A stretch of DNA of 64,000 nucleotides. Origin: Mercenaria mercenaria. Taxonomy: Eukaryota > Mollusca > Bivalvia > Venerida > Veneridae. Each line of letters begins with the position of its first letter. The first letter of the stretch is position 1. The position numbers and the translations under genes are program-made. Under the pieces are notes generated by a model, which was not told the origin of the DNA, did no database searches, and saw only the letters and a list, made by a program, of their open reading frames with translations. Below, piece after piece: positions 22,244-32,492 of this stretch. The stretch is taken from assembly GCF_021730395.1 (NCBI RefSeq), contig NC_069367.1, positions 12,522,501 through 12,586,500 of the forward strand. Direction: 5' to 3'.

Positions 22244-23240
22244 TGTTTTTCCCCACTAGTTTTTGTGCATCAACAAGGGAGAAAGAAGAACACATTAGGG
22301 GGAAAGAACCAACCAGTCAGTTTCTTCTCCCTTCACCGTCTATTATTCACACATGTAGGCACATACACTTGTACATACTAGGGGAGAAAGAACCAACCAG
22401 TCAGTTTCTTTCCCCTTCACCGCCTATTATTCACACAATCATGTAGATACATACATACTAGGGGAAAGAACCAACTAGTCAGTTTCTTCCCCCTTTACTG
22501 TACATTAATCACACATGTAGATACAGTCATACATACTAAGGTGGAGAGAACCAACCTGTCATTTTCTTCCCCCTTTAGTGCCTAGTATTCACACATGTAC
22601 ATACATACAAACTAAGGGAGAAAGAACCAACCAGTCAGTCCCCCCCCCCCCACCCCCTCCCTTCATCGCCTATTATGCACACATGCAGGCACATACATAT
22701 TAGGGGGAAAGAACGAACAAGTCAGTTTCTTCCCCATTCACCGTCTATTATTCACACATACTTGCTAGAGGGGGTGGGGGGACCAGTTGTTTGTTTTTTT
22801 TCCCTCGTTTATGCACAAAAACTTAGTTATTAGGGAAAAAAATCAACCAGGGGTGAGAAAAAACCAATTGATTGTTTTTTTCTCCCTTGTTTATGCACAA
22901 AAACTAGGGAGAAAAAAAAACAACTAGGGGGAGAAAAAACCAATTGGTTGTTTTTTAATACCTTGTAAATGCACAAAAACTAGGGGAAGAAAACAACCAG
23001 TGTGTGTGTGTGGGGGGGGGGGGGACCAACCGGTTGTTTTTTTCTTCCTTGTTTATACCTTGTTTATGCACACAAACTAGGGGGAAAACAACCAGGGGGA
23101 GAAAAAACCAACCGGTTGTTTTTTCTCCGTTGTTTTGTACAAAAACTGGGGCGGGGGTGCGGGGGGGGGGGATCCAACCGGTTGGTTTTTTCTCCCTTGA
23201 TTATGCACAAAAACTAGGAAAAACTGACTGGGGGAAAAGC
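22244..23240. repeat. Compound minisatellite with hairpin-forming units
   Basis: The first half has roughly 75-80 bp units (GGGGAAAGAACCAACCAGTC, TTTCTTCCCC, TATTATTCACACATGTAG). The second has roughly 60 bp units (TTATGCACAAAAACTAGGG, AGAAAAAACCAACCGGTTG, TTTTTTCTCCC). In the second half the purine-rich and pyrimidine-rich blocks are inverted complements around ACCGGT, so each unit can fold into a hairpin. G-runs occur at 22648 (C on this strand), 23010 and 23160. Confidence 0.88.
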
Positions 23241-23744
23241 TGGGCTGTTACACCGGTAACATGCTAAAAATTCAGGGTAGGCAGGTCGGTATTATTATTA
23301 TTAAATGGGACTTTTGAGAAATTACGTTTGTGTCACAAAATGAATACAAATGTTGGGGTTATGCCCTTAGAGCATCAGGCAGTTGATTTCTAACATCACT
23401 GACCATGTTTAAAGCATAAAAAGTGCAGTTTTGCAACTTTTTGTTAAAAAGTTAAAAAACAATTTCTCCAAGGCCATAAAAACATTTAGGGTCGGGCCAA
23501 AAACTTAGGGTAGGTAGGGATACCGGAAACTTTCTTTTAGGCCTTAATTGAAAAGGGAAGTAATAAAGGTATTGCAATTTCAAGATAAATTATTTTGTGA
23601 ACTATTGTATAAAGCACAATTCAATTTGAACGAAATAAGTGTAAATGATAAGATGTAAAAGTTTCAAATGACTTGTTTCGGTTATTTGACCAAAAGCTGA
23701 TTAACAACCTTTGTTAAACAATAGACGTATTTGCATTATGAATA

Positions 23745-24065
23745 GTCTAGCGATAATGCTTACTAATGTTCATGATTGTTTGGAACTGGTTGTCGCTCCA
23801 TCCACGAATATCAGGAAAAATAACGTTCACATGAGTTTTGAATTCGGGTGTTGCTCTATCCTTGAATATTAAGAAAAAGATCGTAAAATTAAATCGGGAA
23901 AATTAACGTTCATGAATGGTTTGAATTTGCATGTCGCTCTATCCAATATTATTAACAAAAAATAAAGTTCACGAGTGTTATATCCACGAATATTGGGATA
24001 AATAATGTTCACACGTGCTTCAAATTCACGTGTTGCTTTATTCATGAATCTCAGAAAAAAATCAG
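23745..24065. repeat. Minisatellite (60-75 bp unit) downstream of the FReD gene
   Basis: Units contain TTTGAATTCGGGTGTTGCTC, TATCCACGAATATTVGGAAA and AATAACGTTCAC. About five degenerate copies. The same unit returns on the other side of the FReD gene at 26540-26665 and 27020-27090. Confidence 0.8.
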
Positions 24066-24670
24066 CGTTTAGAATATCCGCAGAAATTAGAAGAAAAATG
24101 AAACCATCGCAAACATTATCTTATCTACAATAATAGGAAAACCGTGTTTCGCTGTCTGCAAATCTGAAAATATCCAGGCGCCATCAATTAAAGTTTTCAG
24201 CACATGAAATCATGTAAAACTCTGGGTATACACATATTTTAGCTCACATGAAGCTAAGGTTCATGGTAAACTGCTGTGATGATTCTGGGACCATTTAAGT
24301 TCAACACTTTTTCCCATGAACTAACGATGGACCTTCAGCAACCTTGTTCTGTAGCGTTCGTTTACGGTTATCTCTCAAATCTGCTAAAAAGGTTCCACTT
24401 GATCCCTTTTAATGGCGTCTGAGGCTAAAAACAGAGAAAACCTCTTGAAGTGACTTCTAGTCATGAACTACCTCAAACTGCAAAAATTGTCAGTGTCCGC
24501 TCTTTGACTGAAAAAGTTCTTCCCCTTATTGCTGTAAGTTTCCTTTCAACCCTTTCAGCACTATAAACATCATAATCCAACGACAAAAATAAAAACAAGT
24601 GCAAAAAGAGAAATAAATACAACTAAAGAAACTCATTGTTAACTATTTTTTGGGTGTGTCTGGTACTATC

Positions 24671-26137
24671 TCATCTAAATTTCATTTCAGTGAATTTCAG
24701 GGCGTATCTGGAACCTTTCCATGTATTCCAGATAATGCACTTCCATTCGGTCTTGCATTTTGACTGCTTCTGATAGAGACCATTTAAATGCGAGTCAAAA
24801 CAATTATTGAACCACCATCCACCTTTCCACCTTGAAGCACAATTGGAAGATGTTTTGTCATTATCTTGATCTCTGGTGGAGAATTCCATTTGATCATGGG
24901 GGCCAAAGGTTGAATCAGATTTTGCTAGAGAATCACCAGCATTTCCTGTGTAACCACTTACGTATAGTTTGTAGTTTGTTCCCTTCGACTCAACCTTGAA
25001 ACTGCTGTATTTAGCATAGGCACGGTTGCCGTCATGATCTTCTAGTTTGATTCTCAGTTCATGTGGTTCATCATTATCAGTTAGTAGATTCAAATATTTG
25101 TTTCCGAGCCAAAATTCACCAATCAAGTTGCCAAATCCAGTTTCATATTCATTCCAATCTCGGACAAAGTCGACAGAGCCATCTTGGCGTCGTTGAAATA
25201 CTGTCCACCCTCCACCGTCAGTAGTCATGTCACAATAGACAGAAATGTTTCTTTCCTTTTCAATTTCTATATTATATATAGCGTTAGATTTAAACCCGCT
25301 GTCATACAATTCCAAACAAGACGTGTAAGAGGCCATCGGGTCATCGGGAGCAGGTTTGCTATTTACTGGACATGATGAAACCGAGCAGTTGCACTCCCTG
25401 TCAAGGTGATCGGTTGTTACTGAATCGTTCTCTTTACTGACAAACACCTTTCCACTGACAAGTTCTTCCGGTCTCTTTGTCAAATTGTTATTAATGTTTA
25501 TATTTTCCAAACACAGTTCTTGGCTGTCTTTGAGATGTTCTATGTTTTTCTTTATCTCTTTTGTGTCATTCTTTATTTTGCTAAAATTTTCTGCTTCAGT
25601 AATTTCTGTATTTTCAAATTGTTCAAGCAAGTTTAATGAATATCCTTTTATTTTAGGTATTTCATCTTCAAGCATAATAAAAGTTTCTTGTCTTTCTCTG
25701 TTCTGGTTTTTAATGAATTCTATTCCACTTAGTGTGTCTTCGACACCTGTGAAAATTTGGTCAGATCTTGTTTTCAAATCCTGAACTTGTCTTTGTAATT
25801 CTGGAATTTCTCGCCGAAACCGCTTGTTCAATATTTTTTCTTTCATAAAGGCATTTGTCAACAACAGAACTTTTTGCTCTAGATCTGAACGAGTATTTTT
25901 AGTGTCCTGGACAGTCTCAGTATCTTTGACTTCAACTTTATTCTCCAATACTTGTTGAAGCATTGTTTTCAAGGAACCTATTTCATTTATGAGCGTCTTA
26001 AAGCCATCTCTTCTGAATTTGCTCTCTTTATTAACTCTGTCTTCAATATAATCTACTCTCTCCATAACTTGCTCTAGAGTGAAACCAAAAGCTGAATTCG
26101 TAATCAGAAATAAATAAGAAACAATATAAATCCTCAT
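24671..26137 (-). CDS. Secreted fibrinogen-related (FReD) protein, intronless
   Basis: A 488-residue protein in one exon. Met at 26137 is preferred because the hydrophobic signal peptide (MRIYIVSYLFLITNSAFG) follows directly. An in-frame Met at 26206 would add 23 residues and is possible. After the signal comes a long charged, heptad-like coiled-coil region (about 20-230), then a short Cys cluster (CNCSVSSC), then a complete fibrinogen C-terminal domain (about 265-488). The domain shows CDMTTDGGGWTVFQRR, DWNEYETGFG, GEFWLGN, the calcium-loop pattern FSTRDQDND, and WKGGWWFNNC with SHLNGLY. Family members are ficolin/tachylectin-like secreted lectins that trimerise by coiled coil and bind acetylated or microbial glycans; bivalves have very many. 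Ligand and role in this animal are inferred. No damage seen. Confidence 0.93.
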   Translation of the reverse strand: MRIYIVSYLFLITNSAFGFTLEQVMERVDYIEDRVNKESKFRRDGFKTLINEIGSLKTMLQQVLENKVEVKDTETVQDTKNTRSDLEQKVLLLTNAFMKEKILNKRFRREIPELQRQVQDLKTRSDQIFTGVEDTLSGIEFIKNQNRERQETFIMLEDEIPKIKGYSLNLLEQFENTEITEAENFSKIKNDTKEIKKNIEHLKDSQELCLENININNNLTKRPEELVSGKVFVSKENDSVTTDHLDRECNCSVSSCPVNSKPAPDDPMASYTSCLELYDSGFKSNAIYNIEIEKERNISVYCDMTTDGGGWTVFQRRQDGSVDFVRDWNEYETGFGNLIGEFWLGNKYLNLLTDNDEPHELRIKLEDHDGNRAYAKYSSFKVESKGTNYKLYVSGYTGNAGDSLAKSDSTFGPHDQMEFSTRDQDNDKTSSNCASRWKGGWWFNNCFDSHLNGLYQKQSKCKTEWKCIIWNTWKGSRYALKFTEMKFR

Positions 26138-26310
26138 TTTCCCATTTACTGTTGAATCTGTTGGTATCAGTAACAATGGTTGCAAATTTTGCTGAAAGTA
26201 TTTCATTTAATGTAACATTTCTATAAAATGTAAACTCCGAATAAACAACTTGATGTCTTCAGATGCAATTGATCCGTCTTTCACAGAAAATTGCTAGAGA
26301 ACTCTTCACC

Positions 26311-26321
26311 GCTATATATTT
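26311..26321 (-). promoter_or_regulatory. Possible TATA box of the FReD gene
   Basis: AAATATATAGC on the minus strand, about 110 bp upstream of the outer Met and 175 bp upstream of the preferred one. Position is plausible; AT-rich context makes chance occurrence easy. Confidence 0.35.
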
Positions 26322-26539
26322 GTCAGAAAAAAAAACAGCTCCGTGACTATCATATGATAGGAGAACGAGTTATCATAAAATCTCATCTGGTTTATCTTTA
26401 GAAAACAGATTCGTGTTGTTAATATCTTAACAGTACTGTAGAGTTGATGCTTTTTGCATCAATTTTATTCCTCAATTCATTAAGAAACAGACATAATATT
26501 AGGTGTGTATTGAATAGTTTTAGTGTATTTTTTTTTAGC

Positions 26540-26665
26540 GAGAACGCTTCTTAACGTTCACGAGTTTTGAATTCACGTGTTGCTGTATCCGCGAACATTT
26601 GGAAAAAAGTAACGTTCACGAAAGTTTTGAACTTGAGTTTTGCTCTATCCGCGATTATAAAAGGT
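26540..26665. repeat. Minisatellite units upstream of the FReD gene
   Basis: Two units of the 23745-24065 family: AACGTTCACGAGTTTTGAAT, TGTTGCTGTATCCGCGAA. Same orientation as on the other side of the gene. Confidence 0.75.
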
Positions 26666-27019
26666 TTATTAGATCCAATTTTCGTATTTATAACATGAAC
26701 AATGACCTCTTAAAAAGATATGTTAATATAAAATTAACAAGTTTTATGTGTATTAACAGTAAAGCGTATATGGTTAAAAAAGTGCACACTGTATACTATA
26801 CATGTATAGATAAACATAGTGTAAATGTGTACTTTCACAAAAACATAAACAAAACGGCTGATTTTTTTTAATAACATGATGTAGCCCTATATGTAAACTT
26901 AATCTATATTTTATTTAGTAAAGTTAAATATTATACATTTGGACTAAATTATCTAAAGATAAAATATTTAAGTGAAAGATGACCACTGGATATTTAATAA
27001 CGTTAATAAATTAAAGCTC

Positions 27020-27150
27020 AGGTGTATTTTGAATTCGCGTATTGCTCTTACCACAAATATTCGGAAAAAATAAACCTTCATGAAAAGAATATAATCTACA
27101 GTTACTGGAAAATCCTGCCTTCCCTGTGTGCCAAATTATCCAGAAGCCAT
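27020..27150. repeat. Further unit of the FReD-flanking repeat
   Basis: TTTTGAATTCGCGTATTGCT..CACAAATATTCGGAAAAAATA, followed by a block (CTGTGTGCCAAATTATCCAG, AAGCCATCA) that loosely matches 24150-24190 after the repeats on the other side. Confidence 0.6.
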
Positions 27151-28117
27151 CAGCTACATCTATGTTTGTAATGCTAAAAAAACGAATATGTGAGATTGCT
27201 GGTAATTTATCTTTGGCTAGCTTTCAAAAGTTTTAAGAGACCTGAACGTCTAAACAAAACTATGCCTGTACAAGTTTTCACTATATAGTATCAAAATCAA
27301 AGCCTATTAAATATTCTGAACTGAAAGCCTATTAAATATTATAACGCGGTAAATTTTCATTTTAAACTTAGATTTACCCAAAGACTTTAATTGAAATGTG
27401 AATTAATATTCCGAGAGAAATTATTTTACAAGTGATTCGAAAACACAAGGATGAACTAATGCCACATATGTCAACATTTCAAATAAAAGGAACTTTACGA
27501 TGGAATTCCTTTTAATTTCTATAGAAAAAAAAACAGTTTAGGTTCATGAATCAATGCATGAACAAATTGCCAAAATTCATCTCTCTTTAATGGTGGCTGA
27601 TTTCTGCCATTTTCTGTGTTCGTGCTGGGTGTAATGAAGTATTTCGACCCCCATAGAATAACGACCCCCCGGTCATTATTCTATAGAAAATGTGACTCCT
27701 TTCCTGTAAAATATTGACTCCCCTTATAAAAAACTGACTCCCTTTGAAATCTCTATAGAATAACGACCCCCCGGTCATTATTCTATAGAAAAACTGACCC
27801 CTCCAAGTAAAATGCTGACTCCCTAAAGATGACTCCCTTGGAATCTCATAGAATAACGACCCCGGTTATTATTCTATAGAAAAAGTGACTCCTTCCATGT
27901 AAAATACTCACTGCCGAAATTACTACATTCGAACTCTCATACAATATCGATTCCCGGACATTATTCTATTTAAAAAAGTTACTCTTTCCGTGTAAAACAC
28001 CGGCTCCTAAAAGACTTTCGACAATAATATCTATTAAAAAGTGATCCCCACCAAACCTAACGGACAATTTTACTAGATCTACAACTCTAATACCCTCCAT
28101 TGCCAATAGTTAACATT

Positions 28118-28445
28118 TTGATTGTACTACTACTACTGGTGCCGCTACTTCTACAGTGCTATTACTACTTGTACTTCTTCTTCTTCTACTACTACTACTA
28201 CTACTACTTCTACTACTACTACTACTACTACTACAACTGCTACTACTGATACTACCTTACCTGCTTCCACTAATACGTCTTGTACATCTACCTCTTCTTC
28301 TCCTGCCGCTGTTGTTGCTGTCACTTATTCCTCTGCTGCTGCTGCTGCTGCTGCTGCTGCTACTGCAACTGCCACTACCACTACTATACTACTACTTCTA
28401 CTACTACTTTCTATTGTTGCCGCTACCGTACTTTACTGCCACTGC
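28118..28445 (+). repeat. Compound trinucleotide microsatellite (CTA/CTG/CTT)n
   Basis: Runs of CTA, CTG and CTT over about 330 bp. Frames through it give poly-Leu or poly-Thr/Ser and are not genes. Confidence 0.95.
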
Positions 28446-28699
28446 TAAGTATTGCAACTTCTATTAATACTAAGTTCTATGCTAGCAGTTTCTTGTGCAG
28501 TTTTCTTCTGAAGAATTACTTCATACCGAAGTTTGCAGGGATTATTGACACTGGTGTGTTTTATGAACGTATTGTGAATTGTTATTTTCCTGAAAAAAAT
28601 GTATACACCAAGATACAGCGTCTAGAAATAGAATCCCTTTTCCCGTTGCGGAATGCTCTGATTTCTGTGTCAAGTGATAGTATATGGGGCTAATGGTCA

Positions 28700-28775
28700 A
28701 ACGGAAGGACAGACTGACGGACGGACGGACAAGGGCAAATCTATATGCCCCCCTCCCACGAGTGGGGGCATAAAA
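28700..28775 (+). repeat. GACGGACGGACGG motif with 'CCCCCTCCC..GAGTGGGGGCATAAA' end
   Basis: A short GACG repeat followed by ATGCCCCCCTCCCACGAGTG and GGGGGCATAAA, an inverted GCCCCC/GGGGGC pair. A related piece (GGACAGATGGACG..GGGACATAAA) lies at 38298-38358. Probably the end of a dispersed repeat. Confidence 0.45.
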
Positions 28776-29002
28776 TGCAGCAATTAGGCCTTAGATACAT
28801 GAGTTACCACTAAATTTGACCAAATGACCGGGGGTCGTTTTTTTATGGGAGTCAATATTCTTCGTGAGGTTCAGTTTACTTCACGTGGGGGAGTCACAGT
28901 ACTATGATCTGGAGGTGGGGGGGGGGGGGGGGGGGCACTTTTTCTATAGAATAATGACCGGGGGGTCATTATTCTAAGAGGGTCGAAATACTTCATTACA
29001 GG

Positions 29003-29315
29003 CAAGGCGAAATGTCGAAGTAACGAAAACACGAAAGGTCGAAATAATGCTTATTTGTTGTGTGTTTGCCTTTCGACTTTCGAGGCGAATACGCGAAGTA
29101 ACGGAACATTGAAGGCAAAATAACGAAATTTCAGAGGCGAACACACGAACTTGTGTATTAATCACTTTTTGTGTCGGCGGATATTAAAGCTTCGTGTTGT
29201 CGCCCTTCTTTTGTCGTGTCTTCGTGTATTCGCCTTGAAAGGCGAAAACACGACAATTGAGCTGTTTTAACCTTTCGTTACTTCGAACCGCCCACATGAA
29301 CACACGACAAATGTA
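29003..29315. repeat. Degenerate self-complementary repeat (AGGCGAAAACACGA units)
   Basis: Many copies of GGCGAAWACACGA on one strand, then TCGTGTWTTCGCC on the other: for example TTCGTGTATTCGCCTTGAAA followed by GGCGAAAACACGAC at 29220-29250. Short-period, hairpin-prone. Confidence 0.75.
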
Positions 29316-29645
29316 GGTTCTGCTTTCATACAGTAATCTACAGTAATGTAGCAAAATGAATTGCGTCATGACGCAAAATGGGGCGTAATGTATATATAAG
29401 TTTAATACAAGAACTGAAATACTGGAAGAGTGACATGTTTTATTGCATATGAAACATTTTCTATCATAAATTGAGAAGATTTTTATGTAGAAATGGTAAA
29501 ACACATTATCTAGATAACATTCAAAGCTCAGGCCGGCTTAATGATATGCCCCGTAAGACTGACAGAAGCTTAATGTATGTACAGATTTAATACCAGCGAT
29601 AAAATATTTACACATTGACATCTTTTTATGGAATATAAATCATTA

Positions 29646-30603
29646 TCTTTCATAAAATTAGGGCATCGTTTATAGCAAATTTCAGTTCAGCAGCATATGT
29701 GTAATTTAATGCATATGGTTAAAAAACAAAGGTTTACATACCTCATAATTTTATTTCGATGTAAATGAGATGTGGATCCAAAATTTGTAGTCCTGTTTGG
29801 CGCCATATAACCTATACTGTGTTGGTGCGCCGTAAAACCCAAATAAAGAAATAAATAAATAAAAAACAAAGGTAGATCATGCAACAGAGCGAAACAGGAG
29901 ACAAATTAAGAACACACAGAACAGTTCAAATGGATAACACAAATATCACAAAATCAGCACACAATTTGTTAACTGCTGTAGGAATAAACAAAATATTCAG
30001 CTGTTTCAATTTCAAAAACAAATAGTTTATCAGCTAGGATATTTTTATGCTTCTTCAAAGCAAAATTAACAGCTTAGAAAAAAGATTACGTCCTTTGGCG
30101 TAACGTTCAAGTGTAGCCTCCCTAGACGTTACAATATCTCCTTTGTTTTCCAGGACTGTGGGAGGGAATGGCGAACTCTTATCTACATTTGTTAGTCCGT
30201 TCGAAGTATTTGTTCGTTGGGATATTGTATCGTGGAACAAAGCACGGAATCAACGAAAATGTATGACTTAGATAGACGAATTTTTAAGAAGCGCCACAAA
30301 ATAACTGTATTCTTTTGTATTTCCATGATGGTAATTATACGTGCTTAGCATTAAGAAAATGAGAAATAACAAGTATCTAGTTAGAAATTGACAGTGACAC
30401 ATTTAAGGCCAAGACAATCTTTTTAATGTCTAGATATATTATTATATTAATGTTGTATGCACAGTACTTGATGTATTAAGGAGAGTTTAGACCACTTTTT
30501 TTCTGCAGTGTAAGACAGTTAGGTGAGCTAGGCAGATTTCCGTTTTCAATAATTGTAAAAAAAGAGCACTCGATTAAGTTTTGGACAAAACTAATGAAAA
30601 ATA
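29646..30603. repeat. Dispersed repeat A, copy 2, with SINE insertion and LINE stub
   Basis: Collinear with 6698-7515. It includes the border TGCAGTGTAAGACAGTTAGG and about 60 bp of the same LINE segment (GGCAGATTTCCG..TTTTGGACAAAACTAATGAA), and ends at about 30603. A 128-bp SINE plus target duplication interrupts it at 29721-29872. Confidence 0.88.
29733..29860 (+). mobile_element. Short SINE with perfect 12-bp TSD
   Basis: Flanked by AAAAAACAAAGG at 29721-29732 and 29861-29872. The paralogous site at 6775-6786 has one copy of this sequence and no insert. The 3' part, CATATAACCTATACTGTGTT then GGTGCGCCGTAAAACCCAAA, and an (AAATA)n tail match the 3' end of the I-group LINE at 12600-12650. 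The 5' part is too short to show a clear tRNA head. Confidence 0.92.
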
Positions 30604-30928
30604 GATATTTATATAGTTTTCGTTTGGTTAGATGTTTATCCATTCTAAGTTTGTATTTATCCAGCACTGTTTCCTATACCAGTTAGGAATTATCCCCAAA
30701 TTTAAACCTACCTCATAATCAATACAATTTTTAAGCTATAAAAATCAATTTCAAACTTTGATACTGTTAAACATTGTCAAAGAGATTTATGGAACTAATA
30801 CATTTAGTAATATCATCATATGTGCTAATAATTAGAAATTGTACTTCTATTTTGTCTTTGAAATGACATGACTTTTTAAACCAGGACGGTCAAGTCTGAT
30901 TTGATAGATATTTTGATGTTTTAAGAAA

Positions 30929-31165
30929 TGAGCCGCGCCGTGAGAAATCCAACATAGTAGCTTTGCGACCAGCATGGATCCAGACCAGCCTGCGCATTCG
31001 CACAGTCTGGTCAGGATCCATGCTGTTCGCTAACAGTTTCTCTAATTGCAATAGACTTTGAAAGCGAACAGTATGGATCCTTACCAGACTGAGCAGATGC
31101 GCAGGCAGGTCTGGATCCATGCTGGTCGCAAACCCACTATGTTGGTTTACTCATAGTGCGGCTCA
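30929..31165. mobile_element. MITE with long inverted ends (TGAGCCGC...)
   Basis: Begins TGAGCCGCGCCGTGAGAAAT and ends with the inverted form AGTGCGGCTCA. The inverted similarity continues inward through TTTGCGACCAGCATGGATCC, and further ATGGATCC blocks lie inside. 237 bp, no coding. A second, shorter copy is at 36965-37106. Confidence 0.85.
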
Positions 31166-31257
31166 AATTATTTAGATGTATTGTAGTTTTCCTCATAAAC
31201 TTTTCTCGTTTTAATCATTTTAAACCACGTGTTATAGAATTAGCATGTTCATCACAT

Positions 31258-31325
31258 ACTACTTGAGATCTACGGATCGTATGGTCTTGAGTTTGTTCCC
31301 CGGGCAAGGACTAAGTTCTCCATAA
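31258..31325 (+). repeat. tRNA-Arg-like SINE fragment
   Basis: GAGATCTACGGATCGTATGG, TCTTGAGTTTGTTCCCCGGG: the anticodon-to-T-arm part of a tRNA-Arg-type head. Matches 49372-49440. Confidence 0.6.
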
Positions 31326-31419
31326 TGATAGAAGACATCGTCTCATGTCTAGATCTTATCTTCATGAGGTGAGGATACACTTTGGCCAACTGAATAAAAG
31401 CGCATCATTTCTTTTTCAG

Positions 31420-31605
31420 CGTGTTAGGGCCAGGCCTATGTCATCATTTTAGGAAGCAATCCCACTGGATTGCGATGAAGGACAGTGGCCCTACCTGGAG
31501 TCCAACCACACCTGCTCGAAGGGACACGTTACATATTTAGCCGAAGAGTCCCCGTTTTACCAACGTTGTTTCGTCGTGACTTGATACACAAGGACATTTG
31601 AAGAG
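31420..31605 (+). ncRNA. Possible spliced exon without a clear reading frame
   Basis: CTTTTTCAG precedes it and GGTAAAAC follows. It is GC-richer than its surroundings (GCCAGGCCTATG, GTGGCCCTACCTGGAG). All three frames meet stops, the best one giving about 39 residues. With 32313-32445 it could form a non-coding transcript or UTR exons. Confidence 0.3.
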
Positions 31606-31820
31606 GTAAAACATTTTAGACCTTTAATTACATATATGTCTGTTTCAGTGGTACATATGTACTTAAACAGCTTAACGCCATAAAAGAAAGTTTTTTATCA
31701 CACGAATATATTAATGTTATCTATGGATGCCAAACTGTGACCCACCGCTGTTGTAATAATCAGTTCATACATAGGTTATCACCTATGTGTCGGAGCATAA
31801 CATGCATGTTAATGCAGGTA

Positions 31821-31998
31821 CAGTCAAACATGTCTATAAAGACCACCCTTAGGAGAGCCAAAATGTGGTCTATATTTGGAGGTGGTCTTTATTCACAGGT
31901 TAAAATGCACTGTAAATGTTAAAATGGGAAACAAAACATGTGGTCTTTAGAACCAGGTGGTCTCTGTTCAGATGCGGTCTTTAACACAGGTTTGACTG
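31821..31998. mobile_element. MITE (CAGTCAAAC ends) with TA flanks
   Basis: Left end CAGTCAAACATGTCTATAAA; right end, reversed, CAGTCAAACCTGTGTTAAAG. TA lies on both borders. Interior GGTGGTCTTTA blocks repeat in both orientations. 178 bp, non-coding. The terminal style fits a TA-inserting superfamily. Confidence 0.88.
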
Positions 31999-32312
31999 TA
32001 TATATATTCTGGGTTCAGTTGCTCTTGATGCAAGGGTAGGTCTTACATTGATGTAAGGTTGTATATGTTCAAGTCCTTGCAAGCTGGGTACAATTCATGG
32101 ATGTATAGGTAGGTTATGTGATGTATCCACTTCACAGTTTTACTATCCATCTTTGATCTTTGACAGACGGATGAAAGACAAGATACTAAGTTGATATTTA
32201 CTTATTTCGAAATTTCAAGTTAATAAATAAAACACATTTGGTACTAACTATGCTCTTACATAGTTTAGAGGATTTGATAATCTGTTAAATTTATCTTGAA
32301 TTCTCTTCCTAG

Positions 32313-32445
32313 GTACCTCCGTGAAGCTGGTGAAGGTTGCTGCCCTCCATCTTATGAACGGAGGAATTCAAGTTCTGCAGACTGACCACATTTCACAGCA
32401 TTGAAACACCGTTTCCTTACATATGTCGATTCTGCAGAAATAAAG
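32313..32445 (+). ncRNA. Possible spliced exon
   Basis: TTCTCTTCCTAG acceptor-like and GGTAAGG donor-like borders. One frame reads YLREAGEGCCPPSYERRNSS and then SAD before a stop, with no recognised similarity. Could be a last coding or UTR exon, or chance. Confidence 0.3.
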
Positions 32446-32492
32446 GTAAGGTCTTCAATCTTTAAAGTTATTTGTATTGCAAGGTTTCATTT

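Larger units (their letters stand above)
27630..29000. mobile_element. 1.37-kb element with inverted ends that are themselves palindromic
   Basis: Left end TGTAATGAAGTATTTCGACC; the right end is its reverse complement, ending CTTCATTACA at 29000. Just inside each end lies a hairpin-forming block, ATAGAATAACGACC facing GGTCATTATTCTATAG. The left half repeats that hairpin with TGACTCC-containing spacers at least four times. The interior includes a trinucleotide microsatellite and no transposase. Non-autonomous element of unknown superfamily; no sure target duplication. Confidence 0.8.

Noticed and set aside
28122-28467. Long open frames rich in Leu or Thr/Ser
   Set aside because: They are translations of the CTA/CTG/CTT microsatellite and have no other sequence support.
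29184-29504. 106-residue minus-strand frame
   Set aside because: Its C-terminal part crosses the AGGCGAAAACACGA repeat, and it shows no domain or splice support.
30890-31120. Minus-strand 76-residue frame
   Set aside because: It lies across the TGAGCCGC MITE and is explained by it.
32005-32100. tRNA-like GTTCAAGTCC block
   Set aside because: No credible box A or stem pairing; left out as chance or a very old SINE trace.
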